A stretch of 64,000 nt of DNA from DASQFQ01 sp963805525 (GCA_963805525.1 CAWDUT010000004.1:930001-994000); one strand, 5' to 3'. Numbered from the stretch's first letter, positions 1 to 8,353 are shown. Notes: generated by a model not told the origin, from the letters alone. Numbers and translations are program-made.

Positions 1-666
1 CTCGACGCCCAGCAGCTCCTCGGCCATCGCGGAGCACTCGATGTGCCAGCCCGGGCGCCCGGGGCCCCAGGGAGACTCCCAGGACGCGTCCTCGTCGGCC
101 TTCTCGCCCTTCCAGAGCGCGAAATCGAGCGGATCCTCCTTGCGGTCGGCGCCCTCGACGCCCTCGCCCTGGTCCATCTGGTCGACCGTCCGGTGCGAGA
201 GCTCGCCGTAGGACGGGAGCGAGCGGACGCGGAAGTACACGTCCCCGCCGGCCGCGTAGGCGTGGCCGCCGTCGACGAGGTCGCCGATCAGCGCCACGAT
301 CGGCTCGAGGTACTCGGAGGCGAGCGGCTCGTGGTCGGGGCGGCCGAGCTCCAGCCGCTCGGTGTCGGCGATGTAGTGCGCCGTCATGTCGCGCGCGAGC
401 TCCTCCGAGCCCACGCCCGCCGCCCGCGCCGCCGTGTAGATCTTGTCGTTGATGTCCGTGACGTTGGCCACCAGCACGGCCTCGAGCCCCTCGTGCTCCA
501 GGAACCGCTTGAGCAGCGAGAACACGACGTACGGCCGCGCGTTGCCGACGTGGATGCGCGAGTAGACCGTCGGCCCGCAGGCGTAGATGCCGACCTTCCC
601 GGGGTCGCGCGGGCGGAGCTCGACCACCTGGCCGGAGCGCGAGTCATGCAGGGAAATCGTCCGCAC
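1..666 (-). CDS. cysS: Cysteinyl-tRNA synthetase, N-terminal part (cut by window edge)
   Basis: Class I aminoacyl-tRNA synthetase that charges tRNA-Cys in the cytoplasm. The first 222 codons are present. Visible are the zinc-ligand/nucleotide region CGPTVYS, the HIGH-type motif HVGNARP, the tRNA/active-site segment NVTDINDKIY and the second zinc region WHIECSAMA. The KMSKS loop and the anticodon-binding end lie beyond the left edge. The GTG start at 666 is chosen because the protein begins with a typical VRTISLHD strand and a TAAGGT hexamer lies 8 nt upstream with no Shine-Dalgarno. It is the last member in the window of the carD-ispD-ispF-cysS string known from other actinobacteria. It diverges from the hydrolase gene at 720. 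Confidence 0.97.
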   Translation of the reverse strand, partial: MRTISLHDSRSGQVVELRPRDPGKVGIYACGPTVYSRIHVGNARPYVVFSLLKRFLEHEGLEAVLVANVTDINDKIYTAARAAGVGSEELARDMTAHYIADTERLELGRPDHEPLASEYLEPIVALIGDLVDGGHAYAAGGDVYFRVRSLPSYGELSHRTVDQMDQGEGVEGADRKEDPLDFALWKGEKADEDASWESPWGPGRPGWHIECSAMAEELLGVE

Positions 667-674
667 GGAGCGGG

Positions 675-680
675 ACCTTA
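675..680 (-). promoter_or_regulatory. Probable -10 element of cysS (near-leaderless)
   Basis: TAAGGT (TAnnnT) ends 8 nt before the GTG start of cysS, with no Shine-Dalgarno between. Transcription would begin 1-3 nt upstream of the start codon. No convincing -35 was identified. Confidence 0.4.
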
Positions 681-704
681 GCCCGTCCCGACCTGCCGTC
701 CGTG

Positions 705-710
705 TAGCTT
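705..710 (+). promoter_or_regulatory. Probable -10 element for the SCP2-hydrolase gene
   Basis: TAGCTT lies 9 nt before the ATG at 720 in the 53-bp divergent gap with cysS. It has the same spacing and lack of ribosome-binding site as other unit-first genes in the window. Confidence 0.4.
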
Positions 711-719
711 GCGGCGCCG

Positions 720-1946
720 ATGTCGGCGCTGGCGGAGGTGCAGGAGGCATTCCGGACGCTGCCCGAGCGCTACCTGGGCGCGGAGTCGGGGTTCGACGCG
801 ACCTACCACATCCGCCTGGGCGACATCGGGCACACCTGGGAGGTCCGCTGTACCACCCACGGCGCTCGCGTCCGCGCCGGGGTGACCGGCCGGGCCGCCG
901 ACGTCGTGATCGGCACCGACGCCGACACCTGGCTCCGCCTCCGCCGTGGTGACCTCTCCGGCGTCGAGGCGTTTTCGCAGCGCCTGCTCTACGCCCGCGG
1001 CGACCTCGACCTCGCGGTCGGCTTCGAGGGGATGTTCCGCCTCCCCAACGGCCGCCCGCCGCTCGTCCGCATCCACGACGTCGCGCTGGAGCGCGGCGGC
1101 CGCGTCTCGGCCCTCACGATGGGCGAGGGCCCCGACGTGCTGCTGCTGCACGGTCTCGGCGCGACGAAGACCTCGTTCTTCGACACCGCGGCGGCGCTCA
1201 GCGGCGCTTATCGCGTCCACGTGCTCGACCTGCCGGGCTTCGGCGGCTCCAGCAAGCCGGCGCTGGCCAAGTACAACGCCGCCTTCTTCGCCCGCGCCAC
1301 GCTCGGCGTGATGGACGCGCTGGAGATCGAGCGCGCGCACCTGATCGGCAACTCGATGGGCGGCCGCGTCGCGCTCGAGGTCGGGCTGTGCGAGCCGGGG
1401 CGCGTCGGCGGCCTGGCGCTGCTGTGCCCGGCGCTGGCGTTCGTGCGCCGCAGCTACGCGCCGATCGTGCGGCTGCTGCGGCCGGAGCTCGGCCTGCTCC
1501 CCCACTCGCTGGGCCGGGGCCGGATCGAGGGCCAGTTCTGGTCGATGTTCGCCGACCGCGACCTCGTCGACCCGAGCGTGGCCGATATCGCCGTCGACGA
1601 GTTCGAGCGCATCTACCGCTCCGCCGGCGCCCGCCTCGCCTTCCTCGCCAGCGCGCGAGCGATCTACCTCGACCCGCCGTTCGGCCGCGGCGGCCTGTTC
1701 CCGCGCCTGGAGGCGCTCGAGCCGCCCGCGATGTTCGTCTGGGGCTCGCACGACAAGCTGATCCCGCCGGGCTTCAGCCGCCACGTCGAGCGCTGGCTCC
1801 CCGACGCCGAGCAGATCATCCTCGAGGGCTGCGGCCACGTGCCGCAGATCGAGCGCCCGGAGCGCACGAACGGCCTGATCACACGTTTCTTCGCGCGGAT
1901 CGACGCGCTGAGGGCTGCGGCGCCTCCGGTGCGAGCCGCCGCCTAG
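720..1946 (+). CDS. Alpha/beta hydrolase with N-terminal SCP2 sterol-binding-like domain
   Basis: A 408-residue two-domain protein. Residues about 1-115 resemble an SCP2 lipid-carrier fold (DVVIGTDADTWLRLRRGD, then LDLAVGFEGMFRLP). Residues about 120-395 are an alpha/beta hydrolase with oxyanion segment LLHGLGATK, nucleophile elbow GNSMGG (Ser), the acid in WGSHDKLIPP and the base in GCGHVPQIERP, so the triad looks complete. The substrate is unknown. The SCP2 part suggests a lipophilic ester delivered to the hydrolase, which is inference. It is the first gene of a plus-strand set with an acyltransferase and an SRPBCC protein, both lipid-related folds. No signal peptide, so cytoplasmic. Confidence 0.88.
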   Translation: MSALAEVQEAFRTLPERYLGAESGFDATYHIRLGDIGHTWEVRCTTHGARVRAGVTGRAADVVIGTDADTWLRLRRGDLSGVEAFSQRLLYARGDLDLAVGFEGMFRLPNGRPPLVRIHDVALERGGRVSALTMGEGPDVLLLHGLGATKTSFFDTAAALSGAYRVHVLDLPGFGGSSKPALAKYNAAFFARATLGVMDALEIERAHLIGNSMGGRVALEVGLCEPGRVGGLALLCPALAFVRRSYAPIVRLLRPELGLLPHSLGRGRIEGQFWSMFADRDLVDPSVADIAVDEFERIYRSAGARLAFLASARAIYLDPPFGRGGLFPRLEALEPPAMFVWGSHDKLIPPGFSRHVERWLPDAEQIILEGCGHVPQIERPERTNGLITRFFARIDALRAAAPPVRAAA

Positions 1947-1949
1947 ACT
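1944..1949 (+). promoter_or_regulatory. Possible internal -10 element before the acyltransferase gene
   Basis: TAGACT overlaps the stop codon of the hydrolase gene and lies 10 nt before the ATG at 1960. It may add a near-leaderless transcript to read-through from upstream. Confidence 0.3.
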
Positions 1950-1959
1950 CCTCCCTCCC

Positions 1960-2811
1960 ATGGCGGCCACCGCTGACCTCGTCCAGGGCGTCGCGGAGCT
2001 CGTCAAGTCGCGCGTCCCCGCCGCCGACCTCGACGAGCGCGATCCCGACTACATCCGCGAGAGCCTCCCGCGGCTGTGGCTGCTCGCCTCGCTGTACTTC
2101 CGCGCCGAGGTGCGCGGGCTCGGGAACGTGCCCGAGGAGGGCCCGGTGCTGCTGGTCGGCAACCACTCGGGCGGCAACCTGACGCCCGACACCGGCGTCT
2201 TCACGCTCGCCTTCAGCACGTACTTCGGGGTCGAGCGGCCCTTCTACCAGCTCGCCCACAACCTCGTGCTCTCGATGCCAGGGCTGTCGTTCCTGCGCAA
2301 GTACGGCACCGTCGCCGCCTCGCACGACAACGCCCGCACGGCGCTGCAGGCCGGCGCCGCCGTGCTCGTCTATCCCGGCGGCGATTACGAGGTCCACCGC
2401 CCAAGCTGGGAGGGCGACCGCGTCGACTTCGGTGGCCGCAAGGGCTTCCTGCGGCTCGCGCTCGACGCGGGCGTACCGATCGTCCCCGTCGTCTCGATCG
2501 GGGGCCAGGAGACCTCGCTGTTCCTCTCCCGCGGCGAGCGGCTGGCGAAGGGCCTGCGGTTGGACAAGCTGTTCCGGTTGAAGGTGCTGCCGATCTCGAT
2601 CGCCCTGCCGTGGATCATCAACGTCGGCGACATGGCCGGCCACCTGCCGCTGCCGGCCAAGATCACCGTCGAGGCGCTGCCGCCGATCGACCTGCGTCGC
2701 GAGTTCGGCGCCGACCCCGACCTCGACGAGGTCTACGACCACCTCGTGCGACAGATGCAGGAGACCCTCGACGCGCTCGCCGCCGAGCGGCGCTTCCCGG
2801 TGATCGGATGA
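1960..2811 (+). CDS. Lysophospholipid acyltransferase family protein (MGAT/DGAT2-like)
   Basis: A 283-residue acyltransferase of the LPLAT group, which transfers acyl chains to glycerolipid or lysophospholipid acceptors at the inner membrane face. The catalytic block is NHSGGNLTPDTG, the variant used by MGAT-like members rather than the strict HX4D of PlsC. The second block, AVLVYPGGDYEVHRP, is also typical. A hydrophobic helix around ISIALPWIINVGDM may contact the membrane. It follows the SCP2-hydrolase gene by 13 bp and its stop overlaps the next gene by 4 bp (ATGA), so the three are probably co-expressed. The exact acceptor cannot be told from sequence. Confidence 0.87.
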   Translation: MAATADLVQGVAELVKSRVPAADLDERDPDYIRESLPRLWLLASLYFRAEVRGLGNVPEEGPVLLVGNHSGGNLTPDTGVFTLAFSTYFGVERPFYQLAHNLVLSMPGLSFLRKYGTVAASHDNARTALQAGAAVLVYPGGDYEVHRPSWEGDRVDFGGRKGFLRLALDAGVPIVPVVSIGGQETSLFLSRGERLAKGLRLDKLFRLKVLPISIALPWIINVGDMAGHLPLPAKITVEALPPIDLRREFGADPDLDEVYDHLVRQMQETLDALAAERRFPVIG

Positions 2812-3302
2812 GGGTCGAGTCGAAGCTCGAGATCTCCGCGCCGCCCGCGCTGGTGTGGGAGTACGTCTCCGACCCCTCGCGCTACCTGCACTTCATGTCC
2901 GGCATCACGCGCTGGGAGGTCGTCGGCAACAAGCGCGTCGGCCTCGGCGCGCGCTACCGGATGCTGCTGCGGGTCGGCTCGGCCGAGGTCGGCGGGCTGA
3001 TCGAGGTCGTCGAGTTCGTGAGGGACGCCGACCTCGCCTGGACCTCGATCACCGGCATCGACCAGCGCGGCCGCTGGCGCCTGCGCCCCGCCAACGACGG
3101 CCGCACGACGGTGACCACGCTGCGGCTCTCCTACGGCGTCGCCGGCGCCGGCATCTGGGGCTGGCTGGCCGACCGCGTCTCGGCGCCGACCGTGCGCGGG
3201 CACCTGCGGCGCTCGCTGCAGCAGCTCAAGCGCCAGGTCGAGCACGAGCAGCTGCGGGCCGCCGCGGCCGAGCGCCGCCGCTCGAGGATGGGCGCCGCGT
3301 AG
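2808..3302 (+). CDS. SRPBCC (polyketide cyclase/dehydrase-like) family protein
   Basis: A 164-residue START/Bet-v1-like helix-grip protein beginning MRVESKLEISAPPALVWEYV, the usual first strand and helix of the family. The middle has alternating beta strands and the end is a long basic amphipathic helix (RRSLQQLKRQVEHEQL) followed by an Arg-rich tail. These folds bind hydrophobic ligands; no catalytic residues can be assigned. The ATG overlaps the acyltransferase stop, indicating translational coupling. Together with the SCP2 domain two genes upstream it suggests handling of a lipid-like ligand. Confidence 0.85.
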   Translation: MRVESKLEISAPPALVWEYVSDPSRYLHFMSGITRWEVVGNKRVGLGARYRMLLRVGSAEVGGLIEVVEFVRDADLAWTSITGIDQRGRWRLRPANDGRTTVTTLRLSYGVAGAGIWGWLADRVSAPTVRGHLRRSLQQLKRQVEHEQLRAAAAERRRSRMGAA

Positions 3303-3366
3303 GCACCGATGGATTTCCGGCGGTCGCCGGATCTCTAGTCGTGAACCCGACGACTGGAGGCACGAC

Positions 3367-4752
3367 ATGCAGAAGAGGACCTGGGTGGTCGTCCTGACCG
3401 CCCTCGGATCGCTGATGGCAGCGCTCGACACCCTCGTCGTGGCGACCGCGCTGACCACCATCCGCCTCGACCTCCACGCCTCCGTGGAGCAACTGGAGTG
3501 GACGGTCAACGCCTACAACCTCAGCTTCGCCGTGCTGCTGATGACCGGCGCCGCGCTCGGCGACCGCTACGGCCGCCGCACCTTCTACGCGCTCGGCCTC
3601 GGCCTGTTCGCGGCCGCCTCGGCCGCTTGCGCGCTCGCGCCTGACGCCGGCTGGCTGATCGCCGCCCGCGCCGTCCAGGGCGCCGGAGCGGCGCTGCTGA
3701 TGCCGCTCGGCCTGGCGCTGCTCAGCGCCGCCTTCCCGCCGGACCGCCGCGGCGCCGCGATCGGGATCTTCAGCGCCATCACCGGCATCTCGGTCGCGAG
3801 CGGCCCGCTGATCGGGGGCGCCGTGGTCGAGGGCGTCAGCTGGGAGTGGATCTTCTGGCTCAACGTGCCGATCGCGCTGGTCGTCATCCCGCTCGTTCTC
3901 ACGCGCATGGAGGAGAGCCGCGGGCCCGATGCCGACCTCGACATCCGCGGCCTGGCGCTCGTCACCGGCGCCGCCCTCGGGATCGTGTGGGGGCTCGTCC
4001 GCGGCAACACGGCGGGCTGGGGGAGCCCCGAAGTCGTCGCCTCCCTGGCGGCCGGCGTGCTGCTCGCCGCCGCCTTCGTCGGGTGGGAGGCGCGAGCGCG
4101 CGCGCCGATGGTCCCGCTCTCGCTGTTCCGCTCGCGGGGCTTCTCGGCCGGCAACGCGGCGATCTTCTTCACCTTCGCCGCGCTCTTCTCGTCGGTCTTC
4201 TTCTACGCGCAGCTGCTGCAGATCGGGCTCGGTTACGGCCCGCTGGACGCCGGGCTGCGGCTGATCCCGTGGACCGCGACGTTCATCACCGTCGCGCCGC
4301 TGGCGGGCGCGCTCACGGACCGCATCGGCGAGCGCCCGCTGCTGCTCGTCGGCCTGTGCCTGCAGGCGACCGGCATGGCGTGGCTCGCGCTCATCGCCGA
4401 CCCGTCGATGGCGTACACCGAGATGCTCGGGCCGTTCATCGTCGGCGGCATCGGCGTCTCGATGGCGATCCCCGCCGCGCAGAACTCGGTGGTCGGCTCG
4501 GCGACCGCGGAGCTGGTCGGCAAGAGCGCGGGCGTCAACAGCATGATGCGCGAGCTCGGCGGCGTGTTCGGGATCGCCGTCGTCGTCGCGGTCTTCGCCG
4601 GCGCGGGGAGCTACGCGTCGCCGGCGACGTTCACCGACGGCTTCGGGCCGGCGATCGGCGTCGGCGCCCTGCTGGCGCTGGCCGGCGCGGGTGCCGCGCT
4701 GAGGCTTCCGGCCACGAAACCGCTCACCCTCGTCACGGAGGCCGGACAATGA
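3367..4752 (+). CDS. MFS drug/proton antiporter, DHA2 (EmrB/QacA) family
   Basis: A 461-residue membrane exporter with about 14 hydrophobic helices. TM1 carries SLMAALDTLVVATAL with the Asp typical of DHA2 members. The loop 2-3 signature is GDRYGRR, and the antiporter motif C region reads ISVASGPLIGGAVVEG. It probably expels toxic small molecules using the proton gradient. A good ribosome-binding site (GGAGG, 3355-3359) precedes the ATG. The stop overlaps the next gene by 4 bp. It opens a cassette with an ABM-like protein, a VOC protein and an ECF sigma factor, suggesting a stress- or drug-responsive unit. Confidence 0.92.
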   Translation: MQKRTWVVVLTALGSLMAALDTLVVATALTTIRLDLHASVEQLEWTVNAYNLSFAVLLMTGAALGDRYGRRTFYALGLGLFAAASAACALAPDAGWLIAARAVQGAGAALLMPLGLALLSAAFPPDRRGAAIGIFSAITGISVASGPLIGGAVVEGVSWEWIFWLNVPIALVVIPLVLTRMEESRGPDADLDIRGLALVTGAALGIVWGLVRGNTAGWGSPEVVASLAAGVLLAAAFVGWEARARAPMVPLSLFRSRGFSAGNAAIFFTFAALFSSVFFYAQLLQIGLGYGPLDAGLRLIPWTATFITVAPLAGALTDRIGERPLLLVGLCLQATGMAWLALIADPSMAYTEMLGPFIVGGIGVSMAIPAAQNSVVGSATAELVGKSAGVNSMMRELGGVFGIAVVVAVFAGAGSYASPATFTDGFGPAIGVGALLALAGAGAALRLPATKPLTLVTEAGQ

Positions 4753-5042
4753 GGCAGGTCATGGTGCGCTACAAGGTCAAGCCCGATCGCGTGGAGGAGA
4801 ACGAGCAACTCGTCCGCGCCGTCTACGAGGAGCTCGCCGCCACCGCGCCGCCGGCACTCCGCTACGCGACGTTCCGGCTCGACGACGGCGTGAGCTTCGT
4901 CCACATCGCGACGGTCGAGGATGAGCGCAACCCGCTGGCGGAGGTCGCGGCGTTCGCCCGCTTCCAGGCCGACGTGCGCGACCGCTGCGAGGAGCAGCCG
5001 GTCGTCACGGAGCTGCACGAGGTCGGGTCCTACCGCCCATGA
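4749..5042 (+). CDS. Small ABM-like dimeric alpha/beta-barrel protein
   Basis: A 97-residue protein starting MRQVMVRYKVKPDRVEENEQ, with the beta-alpha-beta layout of antibiotic-biosynthesis-monooxygenase-like ferredoxin folds and a later strand FVHIATVED. No cofactor motif or fixed catalytic residue is recognisable, and the family spans monooxygenases, heme-degrading enzymes and proteins of unknown role. It is coupled at both ends by 4-bp overlaps to the MFS gene upstream and the VOC gene downstream, so it is surely part of that operon. Confidence 0.75.
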   Translation: MRQVMVRYKVKPDRVEENEQLVRAVYEELAATAPPALRYATFRLDDGVSFVHIATVEDERNPLAEVAAFARFQADVRDRCEEQPVVTELHEVGSYRP

Positions 5043-5377
5043 GACCGAGCCCGCTCGTCCACCTCGAGCTCCACACCGGCGACCGCGAGCGCGCGGGCGC
5101 GCTGTACGCCCAGCTGCTCGGCTGGCGCCCGCGGAGCGTCGGCAGCTACCTCACGCTCGACCTCGCCCGCGGCTTCGGCGGCGGCATCGTCGAATGCGGG
5201 ACCGAGCGGCCGGTGTGGATCCCCTACGCCGAGGTCCGCGACGTCGACGCGGTCACGGAGCGGGCGGGCGAGCTCGGCGCGTCGATCCTGCTCGAGCCGC
5301 GCGACGGCCCGGCCGGCCGGCGCAGCGTCGTCGCGGTGCCCGAGGGTGGTGAGATCGCGTTGTGGCAGCCGAGGTGA
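5039..5377 (+). CDS. VOC (glyoxalase/bleomycin-resistance) family protein
   Basis: A 112-residue single VOC module: LVHLELHTGDRERAGALYAQ then LLGWRP in the first half, and RDVDAVTERAGELGASILLEP followed by VAVPEGGEIALWQPR in the second. The first-strand His and terminal Glu positions fit metal ligands of the fold, but single modules function as dimers and substrates range from methylglyoxal to antibiotics. The ATG overlaps the preceding stop by 4 bp and its end overlaps the sigma factor start. Confidence 0.84.
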   Translation: MRPSPLVHLELHTGDRERAGALYAQLLGWRPRSVGSYLTLDLARGFGGGIVECGTERPVWIPYAEVRDVDAVTERAGELGASILLEPRDGPAGRRSVVAVPEGGEIALWQPR

Positions 5378-6345
5378 CCCTGCTCGACGCCGCGCGCCGC
5401 GGCGACGAGGCCGCCTTCGAGCAGCTCGTGGCGCCGCACCGCGCCGAGCTGCACGCCCACTGCTACCGGATGCTCGCCTCGGTCCAGGACGCCGAGGACG
5501 CGCTGCAGGAGGCGCTGCTCGGCGCGTGGCGCGGGCTGCAGCGGTTCGAGGGCCGCAGCTCGCTGCGCTCGTGGCTCTACAAGGTCGCGACCAACGCCTG
5601 CCTGAAGCTCGTGGAGCGCCGGCCCAAGCTCGTGCTCCCTGTCGACTACGGCCCGGCCGCCGACCCGCACGACGGGCTCAGCGAGGCGGTGCTGGAGCCG
5701 CTGTGGATCGAGCCGTATCCCGACGCCGGCCTCGCCTACGAGCAGCGCGAAGGCGTCGAGCTCGCGTTCATCGCGGCGCTCCAGCACCTGCCCGCGCGCC
5801 AGCGCGCGGTGCTGATCCTCAGCGAGGTGCTCGGCTTCTCGGGCGCGGAGGTCGCCGAGGCGCTGGAGACGACGCCCGCCTCGGTCTACAGCGCGCTCCA
5901 GCGCGCGCACAAGACCATCGACGAGCGGCTCCCCCGCCAGAGCCAGCAGGCGACGCTGCGGGAGCTCGGGGACGAGCGCCTGCGCGTGCTGGTCGGCGAG
6001 TTCATCGCCGCCTGGGAGCGCAGCGACGTCGGCGCGGTCGCGGCGCTACTGACCGACGACGTCACGCTCGCGATGCCGCCGCTGCCGGAGTGGTACGCGG
6101 GCATCGACGCGGTCAGCACCTTCCTGGGCAGCACGCCGCTGCACGCTCCGGGCCGCTGGCGCGTGCTCCCGGTGACCGCCAACGGCCAGGCCGCGGTCGC
6201 GGGCTACCTGCGCGACGAGCAGGGCGGCTTCTCCGCGCACGGCATCGAGCTCTTCACGCTCGCAGGCGGGCGGATCTCGGGGATCATGGCGTTCCTCGAC
6301 GCGTCGCTGTTCGCCCGCTTCGGGCTCCCCGAGCGCGTCGACTAG
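5362..6345 (+). CDS. ECF sigma factor with C-terminal SnoaL-like domain
   Basis: A 327-residue sigma-70 family factor. Region 2 (about 15-80) shows HCYRMLASVQDAEDALQEAL. Region 4 (about 140-190) shows LPARQRAVLILSEVLGFSGA and a helix-turn-helix. Residues about 205-320 form an NTF2/SnoaL-like domain (GEFIAAWERSDVGAVAALLT) of the kind that replaces an anti-sigma factor in several ECF groups. GTG at 5362 gives a 16-bp overlap with the VOC gene. GTG at 5374 would give the commoner 4-bp GTGA overlap and is a real alternative. No anti-sigma gene is adjacent. It probably directs its own cassette. It converges with ispF across a shared CTAG. Confidence 0.9.
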   Translation: MAAEVTLLDAARRGDEAAFEQLVAPHRAELHAHCYRMLASVQDAEDALQEALLGAWRGLQRFEGRSSLRSWLYKVATNACLKLVERRPKLVLPVDYGPAADPHDGLSEAVLEPLWIEPYPDAGLAYEQREGVELAFIAALQHLPARQRAVLILSEVLGFSGAEVAEALETTPASVYSALQRAHKTIDERLPRQSQQATLRELGDERLRVLVGEFIAAWERSDVGAVAALLTDDVTLAMPPLPEWYAGIDAVSTFLGSTPLHAPGRWRVLPVTANGQAAVAGYLRDEQGGFSAHGIELFTLAGGRISGIMAFLDASLFARFGLPERVD

Positions 6346-6809
6346 GGTCCGGCGGCCTCGAGGGTGGCCACCGCGAGCGCGGCGGCGCCCTCCTCGCGCC
6401 CGACGAAGCCCATCTTCTCGCCGGTCGTGAACTTGACGTTCACGCTCCCGAGCACGCTGGCGAGCGACTCCCGGATCGCGTCGCGGTGCGGCGCCAGCTT
6501 CGGGCGCTCGAGCACCACGGTGGTGTCGACGTGCGCGACCGCCCAGCCCCCCGCCTGCACGCGCGCGAGCACGTCGCGCAGCAGCGCCATCGAGTCGGCG
6601 TCGCGCCACAGCTCGTCGGTGTCCGGGAAGAGCTCGCCGATGTCGCCGAGGCTCGCCGCCCCGAGCAGCGCGTCGACGATCGCGTGCGTGAGCACGTCCG
6701 CGTCGGAGTGGCCCGCCAGCCCGCGCTCGCCGGGGATCTCGACGCCGCCGAGGACCAGCCGCCGCCCGTCCTCGAAGCGATGCGTGTCGATCCCGATCCC
6801 GGTGCGCAT
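6342..6809 (-). CDS. ispF: 2-C-methyl-D-erythritol 2,4-cyclodiphosphate synthase
   Basis: Fifth enzyme of the MEP isoprenoid route; it cyclises CDP-ME-2-phosphate to ME-cPP and releases CMP. The 155 residues match the usual length. The metal ligands are visible in GIDTHRF (Asp8, His10) and in GHSDADVL (His), followed by DIGELFPDTD and, near the end, KFTTGEKMGFVGREEG. Its ATG overlaps the stop of the PHP phosphatase gene by 1 bp (TGATG). ispD lies 2.3 kb upstream on the same strand, separated by three unrelated genes; in many actinobacteria the two are adjacent or fused. Confidence 0.97.
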   Translation of the reverse strand: MRTGIGIDTHRFEDGRRLVLGGVEIPGERGLAGHSDADVLTHAIVDALLGAASLGDIGELFPDTDELWRDADSMALLRDVLARVQAGGWAVAHVDTTVVLERPKLAPHRDAIRESLASVLGSVNVKFTTGEKMGFVGREEGAAALAVATLEAAGP

Positions 6810-7636
6810 CAGCCCACCGGCTCGAGCCGCCGCTGCCGGCGCTCGAACACGCAGATCTCGCTCACGCCGGTCTGCTCCAGGAGCTCGAGCGCGTCCTCGT
6901 AGCGGAAGCCGAGCTGGTCAGGCGTGTGCGCGTCGCTCGAGAGCGCGATCGGCAGCCCGGCGCCGACCGCCTCCTCCAGGAACGAGCGCGACGGGTAGAT
7001 CTCGCCGACCGGCTTGCGCAGTCCGGCGGTCGACACCTCGACCGCCACGCCGCCGTCGAGGAAGCCCTCGATGGCGGGCTCGTAGTAGCGCCGCAGATCG
7101 CCGCTCGGCACCGGGGCGTCGCCGCCCCACACCTTGACCAGGTCGGGGTGGGCCATGATGTCGAACATGCCGGTGCGGGCCGCCTCGCCGACGGTCTCGA
7201 AGTAGCGCATCCAGACCTTCTCGGCCGACTCGCCGCGGCCCCACACGCTGAAGTCGTCCATGTCGACCGCCTCGTCGGCGACGAAGTGGACGCTGCCGAC
7301 CACGTAGTCCCAGTCGCGGGCGTCGAGGAAGTTCGCCAGCCGGTCCTCGCGGCCGGCCACGAAGTCGGCCTCGATGCCGAGCCGCAGGTCGGTCTCCTCG
7401 CGCACGAAGGCGCAGTACTGGTCGACGTCGTCGCGCGCCCACTTCTGCCACCACGGGTGCTGCCAGACGCCGAGCGACTGTGTGAAGCGGTGGATATGCT
7501 CGGCGACGCCCAGCTCGGTGATCCCCCGCTCCTCCGCCACCGCGCGGTACCGCTCCGCGTTGCCCGCCGTGAAGTACTCCGCGGCGGAGGTGCCGTCCTC
7601 GTCGGGGCGGAGGTGGACGTGGTAATCGGTCAGCAC
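6809..7636 (-). CDS. PHP-domain phosphatase, HisJ-type histidinol-phosphatase family
   Basis: A 275-residue PHP metallophosphoesterase. Metal-binding motifs appear in order: DYHVHLRP (HxH), the AEHIHRF region, GIEADF, GSVHFVADEAVD, IMAHPDLVKVWG and near the end LSSDAHTPDQLG. These match the trinuclear site of HisJ/HisK-like histidinol phosphatases. No other his genes are nearby, so action on another phosphate ester is possible. It lies 12 bp after the CDP-alcohol phosphatidyltransferase gene and is translationally coupled to ispF. Confidence 0.85.
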   Translation of the reverse strand: MLTDYHVHLRPDEDGTSAAEYFTAGNAERYRAVAEERGITELGVAEHIHRFTQSLGVWQHPWWQKWARDDVDQYCAFVREETDLRLGIEADFVAGREDRLANFLDARDWDYVVGSVHFVADEAVDMDDFSVWGRGESAEKVWMRYFETVGEAARTGMFDIMAHPDLVKVWGGDAPVPSGDLRRYYEPAIEGFLDGGVAVEVSTAGLRKPVGEIYPSRSFLEEAVGAGLPIALSSDAHTPDQLGFRYEDALELLEQTGVSEICVFERRQRRLEPVG

Positions 7637-7648
7637 GGCGGGGTGATC

Positions 7649-8296
7649 CTACGTGCGGACCACGCCCGCGGGCTCGCGCTCGGCCAGGACGCGCAGGTTG
7701 CGCGCGGCGCGGACGGCGAGCCCGGCCAGCATCAGGCCCGCGATCGCGAGGCCGGCGATGTCGAGGATGCCGGTCGCCCCGGCCAGCAGCGCGAAGTTGA
7801 CGAGGAGCAGGCCGACGCGGGCCTCGGTCGGCCCGAAGCGCCCGTAGCCGAGCGAGAAGACGCCGAACACCTGCGTCTCGAGGTACGTGTTGATCGAGAG
7901 CGCGAGGTAGGCGATGACGATCACGAGCGCCGTGGTGAGAGCCAGGTAGGGCGACAGCCCGAGCCCGGCGCCGATCGCGATCGTGGCGCCGGCGTCGACG
8001 AGGTGGTCGAGGTAGTAGCCGTACTTCGGCCGCTCGATCCGCCGCACGCGGGCCAGCGTGCCGTCGAGCGAGTCGCCGAGCCAGTGGACGACGAGCAGCC
8101 CGCTGGCCACCCACAGCCAAGCCGGGTCGCGTCCGCTCAGCCAGTAGGCGGCGCCGATCCCGAGCGCGGCGACCACGCCGAGGATGGTCATGTGGTCGGG
8201 CATCACGCGCGCCGGCATGCGCTCGGCGAGCCAGTTGAGCACGCGGCCCTCGGCGGGCGCGAGCAGGAACGTCTTCTCTCGTGGTGCGTCGGACAT
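7649..8296 (-). CDS. CDP-alcohol phosphatidyltransferase family membrane protein
   Basis: A 215-residue integral membrane enzyme with about 5-6 hydrophobic helices. It has the family signature D-x2-D-G-x2-A-R-x8-G-x3-D-x3-D (DSLDGTLARVRR, then KYGYYLDHLVD), which binds CDP-diacylglycerol and divalent metal. It should transfer a phosphatidyl group to an alcohol or related acceptor; which one (glycerol-P, inositol-P or other) cannot be told. Its stop is 12 bp from the PHP gene, whose product might supply or remove a phosphorylated alcohol, but that link is speculative. Confidence 0.88.
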   Translation of the reverse strand: MSDAPREKTFLLAPAEGRVLNWLAERMPARVMPDHMTILGVVAALGIGAAYWLSGRDPAWLWVASGLLVVHWLGDSLDGTLARVRRIERPKYGYYLDHLVDAGATIAIGAGLGLSPYLALTTALVIVIAYLALSINTYLETQVFGVFSLGYGRFGPTEARVGLLLVNFALLAGATGILDIAGLAIAGLMLAGLAVRAARNLRVLAEREPAGVVRT

Positions 8297-8353
8297 CGTC
8301 TGGCTCCTTGTTGACCGTTGGTCGACAAGCGATACCCCGGCGTTCTGGGCGGG

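Noticed and set aside
3338..3354. GTCGT-N7-ACGAC repeat before the MFS gene as an operator
   Set aside because: Five-bp arms are common by chance and no regulator partner is evident.
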